This document shows positions 20,970-30,990 of a stretch of DNA of 64,000 nucleotides, one piece after another. Position 1 is the first letter of the stretch. Each line of letters begins with the position of its first letter. The notes below the pieces were generated by a model, which saw only the letters and a list, made by a program, of their open reading frames with translations, did not search any database and was not told the origin of the DNA. This DNA is from Haemaphysalis longicornis (taxonomy: Eukaryota > Arthropoda > Arachnida > Ixodida > Ixodidae). A program made the translations under genes and the position numbers. The DNA lies in the NCBI GenBank assembly GCA_013339765.2, contig CM023448.1, positions 20,105,295-20,169,294 of the forward strand, given 5' to 3'.

Positions 20970-23872
20970 TACTGAACGTCTGCATTAGTCCTCAGAAGAG
21001 ACGTAGATTGGAGAAATGTTTCCACAAGGCCCTAGATATTGCGGGTAAGCAGCCGCTTGTAATAGTTGGAGATTTTAATGCACCGCACCCGGCGTGGGGG
21101 TAGAAGAAGGATTTGATCAAACGGAGAAATCTTTGGCTGGACTGTCAACAAGAGGCCCTCACTCTCGTGACGGATCCCGGATGCCCCACACGCACGGGAA
21201 ACAGCGTGAGCATAAACACCACTCCGGATCTTATATTTGTAAGGAATGTCGTGGAAGGCACAGTAGGTGGACGAACCTTAAGGAAAATTTGGGCAGCCAC
21301 ACCTTTATTGTGGCCACCAATTTTGTGGCGTGCCCGACAAAGTCTGGGTGTGGTACTCAACTGAGGCTAGTGGACTGGATTTCTTTAGGCTCTGGAGGCG
21401 TTGCGAAACGGCTGATGGCAACGAAGAGTCGGTAGGAGCTACCCGCGACATAACAGATTTGGGAGCGTGGGTGACGCAGCTTCACGGTGACGTTAAAGCA
21501 TCGACTAAGACAATCCCGGAGGCAGCGGGACTCAAGCAGACTGACGCCAGGCTCCTGCTAATGTGGGAAGCCAAAGAGGGTCTGCAAAGACGACTGGCCA
21601 AGCAAAAATACAATCGAAACCTCCGCAGGTGGTTAGCCCGACTCAACAGAGAAATCGAAGACTACGCTAATCACTTGGCACAACGGACGTGGCACAACAG
21701 ATGGGACGAGATGGACAGGCAAAGACCTGGAACACACTTAGGTATCTCATAGACCCGCAAGAGAGCAAAACAACTCAAGAGCAGAATCTAAGCAAAATCA
21801 TTCACAAATACGGAGGCTCAGGCGAGGAGCTCGAAAGAGAGAACAGAAACAGATACGTGGGCAATGACCCCCGGGTGAAACTCAAGGATTACGAGCGACC
21901 TTCGAACCCTAAGTTAGATGAACCCATAACGCTGACCGAGGTGCACGGATCCAATCCGGTGCTGTGTACAAAGACGACTCCAGGTCCCTACGGAGCGACA
22001 AACAAGATGCTCCGAAACCTGGACGACGACTCAATAGAAGCGCTGACTCGGTACTTGAACTGGTTTTGGGAACGCGGCGCGATACCCGCACAGTGGAAAG
22101 ACGCAAAGACTGTAATGATTCCGAAGCCTGGAAAAAAACTTCACCTAGAGAATCTAATACCCATTTCACTAACGTCGTGTATGGGCAAATAGAACACGCA
22201 GTTCTAAACAGACTTCTCGCGCTGTTCGACGAAAGAGATCTTTTCCCCCATACCATGATCGGCTTCAGACCGGGCTTGTCCAGTCAGGACGTGATGTTGA
22301 GACTCAAGCATAAAGTCCTTGACGGAGAACGGTGCTCGCCGTCAGACACCACAGCCATTCTTGGCCTGGACCTGACGAAGGAATTTGATAGCGTCATGCA
22401 TGAGGCAATTATGGAGAGTCTAGAGAGCCTGGGGGTCGGCACCAGGACTTACAACTACGTTGGGGCCTTTCCGTACAACAGAACGGCACGCCTGGTCGTG
22501 GGCGAAGTAGAATCGGATGTCAGAGATAGGGAGCAGGGGCACGCCTCAGGGCTCCGTCTAGTCTCCATTTCTTTTCAGTGCGGTTATGAACGGGCTCCCG
22601 AGAATTTCAGATTCCATAGAGGGTTTGGAACACAGCCTGTATGCAGACGACATTACGATCTGGTCGTCCGGAGCCGGTAGGGATGGAGAGATCCAGGAGC
22701 GACTGCAGAGAGCCACGGACGCGGAGGTTGAATACGCTGCCCCGTAGGGTCTGCATTGCTCACCGCAGAAGTCCGAACTTCTATTATATAATCCTAGAAG
22801 GCGAACAAAGAGCACGATAGAAGCAGCTAAGCGAAGTCCTCCGATTGAGCTCTGGGCCGAGTGACTAAGGATTCCCGTGGTCCACAGCATCAGGGTTCTG
22901 GAGCTCAGGATCCAAGCGAACGGCCACAACATGGAGGCCATCAAGGCGCTGGAGGGTAGCGTGCACAAGACGACCCGACTCCTCCCTCGCATAGCCAATA
23001 GGCACCGGGGAATGAAGGAGGAGAATCTCCTTATGCTTGTACAACCCTTCGTCGTGAGTCGCGTGGTGTACGGGGTGCCATTCCTCAATATGCTCACAAG
23101 TCAGAAAGAGAATGTATATAGGCTGATGAGAAGAGCCTACAAACAGGCGTAGGGCATACCAATCCCGACGTCGACCGAAACTTTTGCGGCCATGGGGCTG
23201 CACAACTCGGTTGACGAATTGATAGAAGCGCTACGCATAGCGCAAGCGGAGAGACTCTCGAGGAGCCGGACGGGCAGACACAATTTAGCTTCTCTCGTTA
23301 TCCACTACGAGACGCCGTTTGGAGAGAAACACTCTCTCCCGATTGCTACGAGAGGGGTGCTGAAGATTCCCCCTCTCCCGGCTAACGTGCACGCGCAGAG
23401 GGACGTGGCAATAAGAACGGCGAGAGTGGCAGCTCTTCAGAGGCAGCTTGAGCCTAACGCAGGCACGACAAATGTAAACAGAATTTACTACGTCGACACT
23501 GCGGACTATCAAATCACGTGAAGATCGCAGAGAAGATGCGGCGCAATGGCTGCTGCGGTGGCGGATCATGAGGGGAACCTGGTCGCTTCCGGCTCGGTCT
23601 GGACGACGAGCCCCGAGGTAGGCGAGGAGGTGGCAGTCGCCCTGGCAATCAGGGCTGCAGTCGTCGACGGGCATCTCGAGGATGACACACCGCTGCCACT
23701 TACCCTCGATACGGCCACCACTAGTGCTCCACCATGGTCAATAGGGGAGAAGGATGTCCCAGCTCGCATAGACGGGGTCGTGATTGTCAATGACTTGAAA
23801 GCGGCGATTAAGAACTACGCCAAGGGCTGCGTACCACTTGTGGCTACAAAGGTAGCATTCTACCTACAATAG
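20970..23872 (+). pseudogene. LINE ORF2: endonuclease, RT, RNase H remnants
   Basis: The N-terminal part of the endonuclease is missing; the frame enters at QPLVIVGDFNAPHPAWG, then CPTRTGNSVSINTTPDL. RT segments include MIPKPGKKLHLENLIPISLTSCMGK, GFRPGLSSQDVM, LGLDLTKEFDSV (first catalytic aspartate kept) and LYADDITIW near 22640. A connection domain follows at 23192 (MGLHNSVDELIEA). RNase H begins YYVDTADY and VGEEVAVALAIRAA. The reading frame changes at least six times and several stops interrupt it. The gene stops before the last RNase H aspartate. Confidence 0.85.
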
Positions 23873-23879
23873 TAGCATT

Positions 23880-24262
23880 CTACCGGGCTGTACTCGGGAC
23901 AGAGCAGCACCTAATCCGTGGCTGCTAGCGTCAGGGCGGACTTCTGTGAGAGCAGCAGCGGCAAAGTTGCCAAGATTGGAGTGCTGCTCAGAGCGATGAC
24001 AATTTTAAAAAACGCGGAAACTTCCACAGGACCCCATGCAAACTGTGCATCATTTCTAAGAGTTGAATGAGGGGTCGAGTTGCCTGAGTAAATCCCAAAC
24101 TAAAGCGGCTGAACTAGAACCACAGACCGACGAAGCGTCGCACGTCTTCAGCTGAGCGTGGAAGAGGTAGCTCTCGAACGGTGTAGGTCCTGTCGGGGTT
24201 GGGCTGCAGACCTTTGACACTGACAAGGTGGTTAAGGCGGGGAAATTTGCTTTAATTGACAA
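23880..24262 (-). pseudogene. Ty3/Gypsy RT-RNase H fragment (left arm)
   Basis: The mirror of the better preserved copy at 33415-33790. The minus strand shows LLRQLDPS and, near 23900-23960, the TEVRPDASSHGLGAVLS-type coding block of Gypsy RNase H, broken by stops. It is recognised mainly through its partner arm. Confidence 0.5.
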
Positions 24263-24504
24263 GTTCGTTTAAAATATAGCTGAAGCTTGTACGGGTTACG
24301 TCATCCGCATAAGGGACAACAGGTGGACCACCCGTTTGATAGCGTGCCTGCCAATATACTGTAAATGCATTAGGGGTCGACCTGGGACTCGATGGGTAGA
24401 TTAGCTATGTAAATTTGTGGAAAAAAACGACGAACCTAGTAAGCACTCGATAGACGTCTCTGGAGATCCGTAGGAGAGACTTTTGTCATGCGGTAGACAC
24501 AACC

Positions 24505-24540
24505 AGGCTAATGATGATGATGATGATGATGATGATGAAC
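24505..24540. repeat. (GAT)n microsatellite
   Basis: About eight GAT repeats following CCAGGCTAAT. This resembles the GGCTGATGATGAT ending of RTE LINEs (compare 51820-51842), so it may be an RTE 3' tail. The mirror arm keeps a decayed version near 33130. Confidence 0.7.
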
Positions 24541-25439
24541 CGAATCTTGTCTGTTAAAAACAGCAAGTCAAAGGGACCCTGAATGTGGACCTGAAACAGT
24601 GGCAAAAAAGGTCACGTGATGTATATTTTGAACGCGGTCTGGAAACACCCCTCCCCCACTGGTGCGTCTTTCTCTACCCATCGCCTTAGTGGCCGAAGGT
24701 GAGGATTGCACTGTGCCGGTTCGAGGACTTACGCTTTATTTGCCATTTGTACAGCGACAAATTCTCAATAGGCGGGGCAATGTACTTAAGAAAGACATGA
24801 GGCAAACTTTTGAAACGTTAACTAATACTTCCTGAAGGCACGACAAATAAGACCAGCGATCGTCGAAGGTGAAGCGCTGTATCTAGATGGTCCCGCACAG
24901 AGTGCTCCGATGTGTTTACAAGCGGCCATGAAAGCCCGAGCTGTGTCCGCCGCTTACTGCTTCATCATCGTCGGCGTAACCAACCGTAAAGATGCTGTTA
25001 CTATTTACTCGCACTCTGAATAAAAAGCCAGAAACAGTTCAAATAAATAAACTTCTGAATTACACATTCTTGAAAACCGAAAAAATATTTTTCACCTCTG
25101 CAAGTTCTACAAACCTCAAATCACCAAAAGTTAAGAGAAAAATTGCTCATTAACATCATTAGACATACACCTGGAGAAATGGCTTCCTAATGTTTTGAGA
25201 ACAGGTATGTGTTTGCATCGGTTCGGTAAAATCTAAGATGACTTATGCCGCAATCTGTCGTATGGTATTATATGTGTTCTTGTAGGCACGTGTCGTCGCT
25301 GGCCAGGCTGATTCAGCGTTTCAAGAGCAGACCTAGTTTCAAACAAAAAGACTGAGTTCCCCGATTGTGCCGACAACCATCTTTGTCCGTTAACAAAGTG
25401 GCCTACAGACCCACTCGTATTCGAACCCACTTGTGTATA

Positions 25440-25865
25440 GCTATTGCTACCCAGGCAGCTACTCCCCTGAGCGTCATAGTTGCCAGGAACGAGTGGACAT
25501 GGCACGCATGTTATAGGAATGTCCGCCGGCGATCACGAATAGCCGCACAATCACTAAAAGCGAGCAGAGGGAAACCGTGCTCCTCAGCTTCTGTTTGGAA
25601 GATGAACTCTGGGTCCTCGAGCTGGCTTAGAACACTGCCAGAGCCAAGGGCTCACAGCCAACTACTAAGAGGGCACCGTTCACAAGGCTCCCGTGCGGGA
25701 GCCGAAACGTCTTTTAAGTTTCTCTTTCACTTGGTAGGTGCCCTCTTCCTCTCCCAAATGTACCCTCCCGACCAGACGGTTGTCCTTCAAAGCCTTGACT
25801 TCAGCCAACGACTAAGCAACACAGTAGTCAATCTGATTAAAGTTTATTCTCTCTCTCTGGCACTG
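25440..25865 (+). pseudogene. LINE 3' end (C-terminal codons and tail)
   Basis: One frame reads WETVLLSFCLEDELWVLELA near 25565-25630, the tryptophan/leucine-rich last motif seen at the C-termini of I-type LINEs (compare WETLLASPALQTQLVL near 44650). It ends with ATTAAAGTTTATTCTCTCTCTC at 25836-25858, the family 3' tail. The mirror copy is at 31346-31640 on the other strand. Confidence 0.65.
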
Positions 25866-26277
25866 TACACAGTAACAAAAGCGAGTTGAGTTTGAAAGGG
25901 TTGAATCCGGGTCTACCCAGACTACCACTGATCGTTCTCTGCACCCTGCCAACGCGGAAACAAAATTGGTGTCTGTTGTTTCTGCAGTGTAGATACGAAC
26001 TTAGGGGAATGGCCTGGTATCGGAAACTTTCAGGCCTAATGAAACGGCTATGAAAAGTAAACGTTTAGAGAATAGTGCGTGTAGCGTGATACCTGGACGT
26101 GGTAGCTAGCATGCATGATAAGTACGCTACAGCCGCGCACAACCCTACTTTGGGGAAGCTGCGTTGTCCACCAGTCTGCTTGCTGAAATATTAGGCGCCA
26201 CAAGACAAAATGCCGGAGCCGAAAAAGTGGGAGCAAATGAGCTACATGATTCCCGAAGCCTGGCTAAGTAAACGCCG

Positions 26278-26882
26278 CCATAAGATGACGAAACGAAAGC
26301 GAAGAAAGACACGCCAATGCAGTGTAGGAGTAAAAAAAGATATTCATCATCACCACCACGCTTTCTCCTTCAAATCGCGTACGAAGACTTAGGGGGGGGG
26401 CAGAAAATGTCCGCTTTTGTTGTTTTGCTGCACTCCGAATAATTTATTGGTATCGCGCACACAAACTGCTCACACTTGTATAGATTGGGTTCGGTTCACC
26501 GACTGCGTTCGGTTCACTGTCCCTATTTCATAATCTATGAGGCCATCTCTCAAAACACACAGACGAGCGCCTTTAATGCCGTTGAAGTATTGAGTCTGTT
26601 TAGCTCTCAGCCTTCATGTATAATTGTGATACTGCGCACGACACCCCGCGCTTACGTTAGAAGATTAAAACGACATACTAAGCTTTCCCTTCACACTCGT
26701 CTGGCGTAGCTCGTGTCAAAGATGCTTTAAAAGCCTGGGAAGAACTGCTGTGCATTGCTTTCTGGGCTCTTTTTTTGCAACTGCGTTACAGGTTGTTTTT
26801 CCTATTACAGTAAGATCACCTGCAAACTTTGTGATAAGCATTCTTTTTTCCCCTCGGGCTTGTCTAGATTTTGCAAGAGTAC
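26278..26882. repeat. Left arm of inner palindrome
   Basis: 605 bp matching the reverse complement of 27662-28433. It lacks the SINE present in the other arm, so it preserves the pre-insertion site (ACTCGTCTGGCGTAGC at 26695-26710). A G-run and a TCATCATCACCACC stretch sit in the arm. Confidence 0.85.
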
Positions 26883-27661
26883 GAGCGTGCTGTAATTTTT
26901 CAGCTAGGAAGACTCTTGCCAGCGAGAGCTTACGAACCGGGTACAAATACTTTTTTCACGTTGCTTCAGTTTGTAAGTACTCTTCCGGCGATGTTCCTCG
27001 CGCACCTGCCGACAAACCTCGTCATTTTATTTCACCCTGGATCTAAATATCTAATGCTTGTACGAGCCAAAGTAATTGAGAAAGTGGCGTAAGCAAGTTT
27101 GTGCATTGACTGAATCCGAATATTCCTTCTAGTACAATTTTTATCCCCATGCGTTTTTTAGAACTGAGCAGCTGTTACGAATCGGATATCACTCTGTAAT
27201 CAAATCGAGTAATAAGCGGCCATTAGATTAGCTTAGTAGTGAGCAGAAAACGGTGCACTCTGTGGTGTAGAGTCCCCTTTTGTGTGACACTGCGAAATTA
27301 TGAACAATATGGGATATAAGAAAGATTGCCTTGAAGATATCGTTAACACCTACGTCGCGAACTCGGTGCCATTTGAGTTTGGCACGAGATTTAAATGCCC
27401 CGGACTTCTCTAGTTTTCAATGTAAGCATAAATCAAGGCAAACATGTGAATGTCTAAAATTTGTAACAGATTGCAACGAAATTGGTAAAAGCTGCTAGAG
27501 ACGTGTATGCACATGAGGTGCCCTGCAGAGGGGCACAAGAAAATTCTTTCAGTTTTATTAACTTCCATAAAACGTCAGTTTGAATGAGCTGACCTGAAAT
27601 CACATTCTCCGAAAAGAAATAGTCTCATTTCTTTGCAGGCATCTTTTTCATCCTATCCTAT
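26883..27661. other. Spacer of inner palindrome
   Basis: AT-rich, no coding domain, no self-complementarity noted. Short open frames have no motif. Confidence 0.5.
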
Positions 27662-28433
27662 CCTACTCTTGCACAATCGGGACATGGGAAAGGGGAAAAA
27701 AGAAGGCTAATCAAGTAGCTTGCACTTGATTCTATTGTAACAAGACAAAGCACGTTTAACGCAGTTGCAAAAAAGAGGCCCGAAAAATTGGCCACCAATT
27801 CTTCCCACGCTTCCAAAACATCCTTGCCACGGGCCACGCCAGACGATTGGTTTGATTCATTGAAGCGTTTATTGCGCCGACGCAGCGCAGGCGATGAGGC
27901 GCTCCGCAGTGGATGGCTCCGGATTAATTTTCAACACCTGGGGATCTTTAACGTGCGCCGAAATCTCGTACACATGGGCGTTCTTGCTTTTCGCCTTAAT
28001 CAGAAAAGGGCGCGCCAGACGAGTGTGAAAGAAAAGTTTAGTATCTCGTTGTAATCTTTTAACGTGAGCGTGAGGTATCGCCATTCTACATGAAGGCTAA
28101 AAGCTAAGACAAGCTCAATGCTTTCCCGACCATTAAAGGCGCGTCGTCTGTGTCTCTATAGAAATGGACCTAGGGAGGATGAAATAGGGACGGTGAACAG
28201 AACGCAGTCGGTAAACCGAACCCAGTCTATAAAAATGGGAACAGTTTGTATGCGGGATACCAATCAATTCGTCAGAGTGCAGCAAAACAACAAAAGCGGA
28301 CATTTTCTGGGGCCCTCCTAAGTCTCCGTACGCGATTTTAAGGAGAAAGCATGTTGATGATGATCAATAACTTTTTTACAGATACACGGCATTGGCGTGC
28401 ATTTCTTCGCTTTCGTTTCGTCATCTTATGGCA
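27662..28433. repeat. Right arm of inner palindrome, containing a SINE
   Basis: 772 bp. After subtracting the 166-bp SINE and one 10-bp target repeat, 596 bp remain, in line with the 605-bp left arm. Shared landmarks run from TTGCAAGAGTA-type sequence near 27662 to the CATAAGATGACGAAACGAAAGCG block at 28433. Confidence 0.85.
27847..28012 (-). mobile_element. 5'-truncated tRNA-type SINE with 10-bp target duplication
   Basis: Flanked by CGCCAGACGA at 27837-27846 and 28013-28022. On the minus strand the body reads CGAGATTTCGGCGCACGTTAAAGATCCCCAGG..., the same body as in the SINE with a head at 41443. The tRNA-like head is missing, which fits 5' truncation during LINE-driven insertion. The empty site survives in the other arm of the palindrome, which confirms both boundaries. 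Confidence 0.9.
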
Positions 28434-28449
28434 CCATACACTTGGACAG

Positions 28450-28927
28450 GCTTCGTGTCTCGTACAGCTTATTTTTACGCCACGGACGACGGCGCCTTTT
28501 ACGTCGACGTCGCTCAGCACCCAAGCCGACCGAACGCTTACGCCGCAGTAGTCGTAGCAGCTGTCTCTGGCGATCTGTACACCGCGGGTAGTTTCACGGC
28601 TCGCGACGTCAACCACGCCGCCATTGCCCTGGCACTCACGAACCCAAGATGTACCGCCGTGCTCAGCGACTCGGGTCCGGCGGTCCTTAGCTACGCGACG
28701 AACAGTGTCTGTCCCTCAGTGCTGTGAGGGTGTGCGGTGCCCTACCTCCTCGAACGACACCGGTAACTCTACACTGGTTCCCGGCGCACGCGGGCCCCCT
28801 GGGCCTCCGCGAGGGGCACGACAACAGGAACGAGGAGGCTGACGGGGCCGCGCTCACCTGTCGCGACGCTCCCCATGGCCTGGCCTCCCCGCCTGTGCCG
28901 CCCCTACTACAGAAGACGTACCGGGAC
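28450..28927 (+). pseudogene. LINE RNase H domain, part 1 (split by TIR element)
   Basis: AFYVDVAQHPSRPNAYAAVVVAA gives the first RNase H aspartate; the segment with the glutamate is shortened to NHAAIALALT; CTAVLSDSGPAVLSYA gives the second aspartate. After a frameshift, LHWFPAHAG...NEEADGAA holds the His and last Asp. The text then runs LLQKTYRD to 28927, where the TIR element begins, and resumes as YRDVLEWYRL at 30508. Confidence 0.8.
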
Positions 28928-30507
28928 GCGTGTTTCCAGACGCTTCGCGGCACAGAGCACCCACGTGACATGTGTGATGTCAGTACGCGCGCTATTATTT
29001 TCAGCAGCTGCTAAAACGAACCCGCCGTTCGGGCTCTGTAGCCTTGATGTGATGTACTGAGTACTGGCGCTGACGACATGGGTTCGAGCCCCGGCAGGTC
29101 TGTCTCTGTTTTTTTTTTTTTCATTTCCTAACTTTTTTCTTGGTTTAAAATCTTTTTCTTTACTCAAATCAACGCGTTTTGTCTGTTAATAATCGTGATT
29201 TGGTATGTTTTAGGTCGCTTTAGGTTTGGGGCGCAGCCAATAACCACATAAAAAAATTGCTGGAGTGGAAGTCACCTATACTAACCAACGGGCTCGGCTG
29301 AAGCCGCCGGCGGCCATCTTTCTCGGGGAAAGAAACAAGATGCCGATTGCTTTGCAGCAGTATTTGCCGACTTTCCCAGCGGTTTTAAATTACGTAACGT
29401 ATTCCCATGCTCTAATTCAACACTGTAAGCCATGTCCGACGTCTCCGTATTGATTTCTACCATAGAAATTTCGTTAAAAGTCAGATCTCCGAGTACAGGG
29501 GCATTGTTTTTTTCACCTTATGGCTCGGATATGCAGCTGCCGCAAAGTAAAAAATACATAAGAACTCGTTTATCTTCTTTATTCTAAACTGTTCAAATGC
29601 AGAAATTGATCGTGAAAGTTCTAAGAACAAAAAAAAAACCAAGAAGCAATAGAGTTACAAGTAATGTGAAAAACAGCAGTCATGACTAGAAAATGCAGCA
29701 TTTTCCGGAAAACAACACGAAACACCCAGAATTATTGTGATAATAGACATAATGGAGTGAAAAAAAAAACCGATACAGAAAACTTTCATGAGAGTATGAT
29801 AGCAACCGATTCTATTACGTTCATTGCATTGCTGCCCAACCTAACACACAAATAAACTGCAAAAAAAGAACCAACAATCTTTCTGGTAAATCACACCATG
29901 AGGTTACATTGCCAGTGACATGAACTAGCGAAAAAAGATGAACCAATTTGTATTTTTGGAAACAAAGTGTTTATTTTATGAAAGAAGACAGACTTATGAT
30001 ACCAGACTTCAATTAAACTGCTAAAACATACTATCAAATGGCAAACAAAAGACACTGACAAAGGACAGTGACTCAACATCTTTCAGAAGCCTAGCAGCAA
30101 CGAAATTAAACAATGAAAGCGCAAACTACGCGACACAATGCAACGAGCATGACCGCAGTTTGGAATCAACCTGCACGCGTGCAAGTTACGTGCGCAATGC
30201 GACTCCCGGGGCCGGGTTCACACTGTTTGTACAACCGTAAGCCACACACGAACCAACCATACTTGTTTTGATCTCGTTACATGACGCGCACACGAATCAA
30301 CAACACTTTTTCCTGCACGCAAGGAACCCGCGCTGCAACAACTACGCGTCTTCTCCCCTAGCAAGATGGCGTCGCGGCTTGACTTTACGGGCGCCCCTTC
30401 CACTCCAGCAATTTTTTTTTAACCTCCTTGGTTTACTTACCGTTCTCCATGGCGCGAACACACATGTCGCGTGGGTGCTGTGTGCAGCGAAGCGTTTGTA
30501 AATACGC
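28928..30507. mobile_element. Non-autonomous TIR DNA transposon, 1580 bp, 9-bp target duplication (MULE-like)
   Basis: The ends are 49-bp inverted repeats (28928-28976 and 30459-30507) with about five mismatches, starting GCGTGTTTCCAGACGCTTCG and GCGTATTTACAAACGCTTCG. The 9-bp direct repeat TACCGGGAC lies immediately outside at 28919-28927 and 30508-30516. Excising the insert with one copy restores the LINE frame (KTYRD-VLEWYRL). Target duplications of 9 bp with long TIRs are typical of Mutator-like elements; that label is inferred. A second inverted pair (AAATTGCTGGAGTGGAAG) lies at 29252-29275 and 30393-30415. No transposase gene: the centre is AT-rich and non-coding. Confidence 0.85.
29035..29125 (+). 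other. tRNA-like fragment with B-box inside the TIR element
   Basis: GGGTTCGAGCCCC at about 29088 is an excellent RNA polymerase III B-box, and a long T-run follows at 29109-29121, which would terminate transcription. The upstream part (TAGCCTTGATG) is only a weak A-box and no cloverleaf can be folded, so this is probably a SINE head or tRNA pseudogene. Confidence 0.4.
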
Positions 30508-30990
30508 TACCGGGACGTCCTCGAGTGGTACCGCCTCGGCCGTCGAACATACCCGCCGCCTCATCCGAGGCTGACAAGGGAAGAATCAGTGACATACAGA
30601 CAGTTACAGACAAATTCGCTGCTAAGCCCGGTGCTTGCCAAGCATGTGTGTTCCGAAGTGTACTCCAGTGATGTGTGCAGACTATACGCGAAGGAGAGAG
30701 CCACTGCGGCTCACATCCTGTGGAACTGCGAACTCCACCCACGAGAAGCCAGCAAAGCCACGACGATCCCGCCGCAGCTCGAGGCTGTGGCAAGAAGCGG
30801 TGACCACGCCACCCAACTCTTGGCCGTCCAGCAGGTGATGGCTGCCCTGGACCGTCAGCGGTCCGAAAGTGCTCCCTCCACCGGACGCGGTGCGAATAGG
30901 TCGCAACAGAGGGGAGGCCGCCACGACGTTTAGGCCGCGTCCTTGCTGGAGGCATTAATAAAGTTGTTTCTCTCTCTCTCTCTACCCTCT
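30508..30990 (+). pseudogene. LINE RNase H/C-terminal region, part 2, with 3' tail
   Basis: An open frame from 30508 to 30933: YRDVLEWYRLGRRTYPPPHP, TYRQLQTNSLLSPVLAKHVCSEVYSSDVCRLYAKERATAAHILWNC. The last stretch is the CCHC-type knuckle of I-like LINEs with its second cysteine replaced by tyrosine. The 3' end is TTAATAAAGTTGTTTCTCTCTCTC at 30956-30983. It continues the gene at 28450-28927 in the same orientation. Confidence 0.82.

Larger units (their letters stand above)
19350..23872 (+). mobile_element. I-superfamily LINE copy A (decayed, 3'-truncated)
   Basis: Gag-like ORF1 with zinc knuckles is followed by endonuclease, RT and the start of RNase H in the same order as the fuller copy at 44540-50205. 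Many stops and frameshifts show age. It ends abruptly inside RNase H at about 23872, where a 13-bp direct repeat (GTAGCATTCTACC at 23852 and 23873) marks the junction with the large palindrome. Confidence 0.85.
23873..26226. repeat. Left arm of a large imperfect palindrome
   Basis: Pairs in reverse complement with 30988-33760. Landmarks match in mirror order: AGCAGCACCTAATCCGTGG at 23913 with CCACGGATTAGGTGCTG at 33719; the GATGACGT/ACGTCATC region; the LINE tail at 25440; and the AATGCCGGAGCCGAAAAA end at 26210 with TTTTCGGTTCCGGC near 30990. Arms differ by substitutions and length indels. This is an old inverted duplication with a 4.8-kb spacer. Confidence 0.85.

Noticed and set aside
29035..29125. 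Functional tRNA gene
   Set aside because: Good B-box, but a weak A-box and no cloverleaf.
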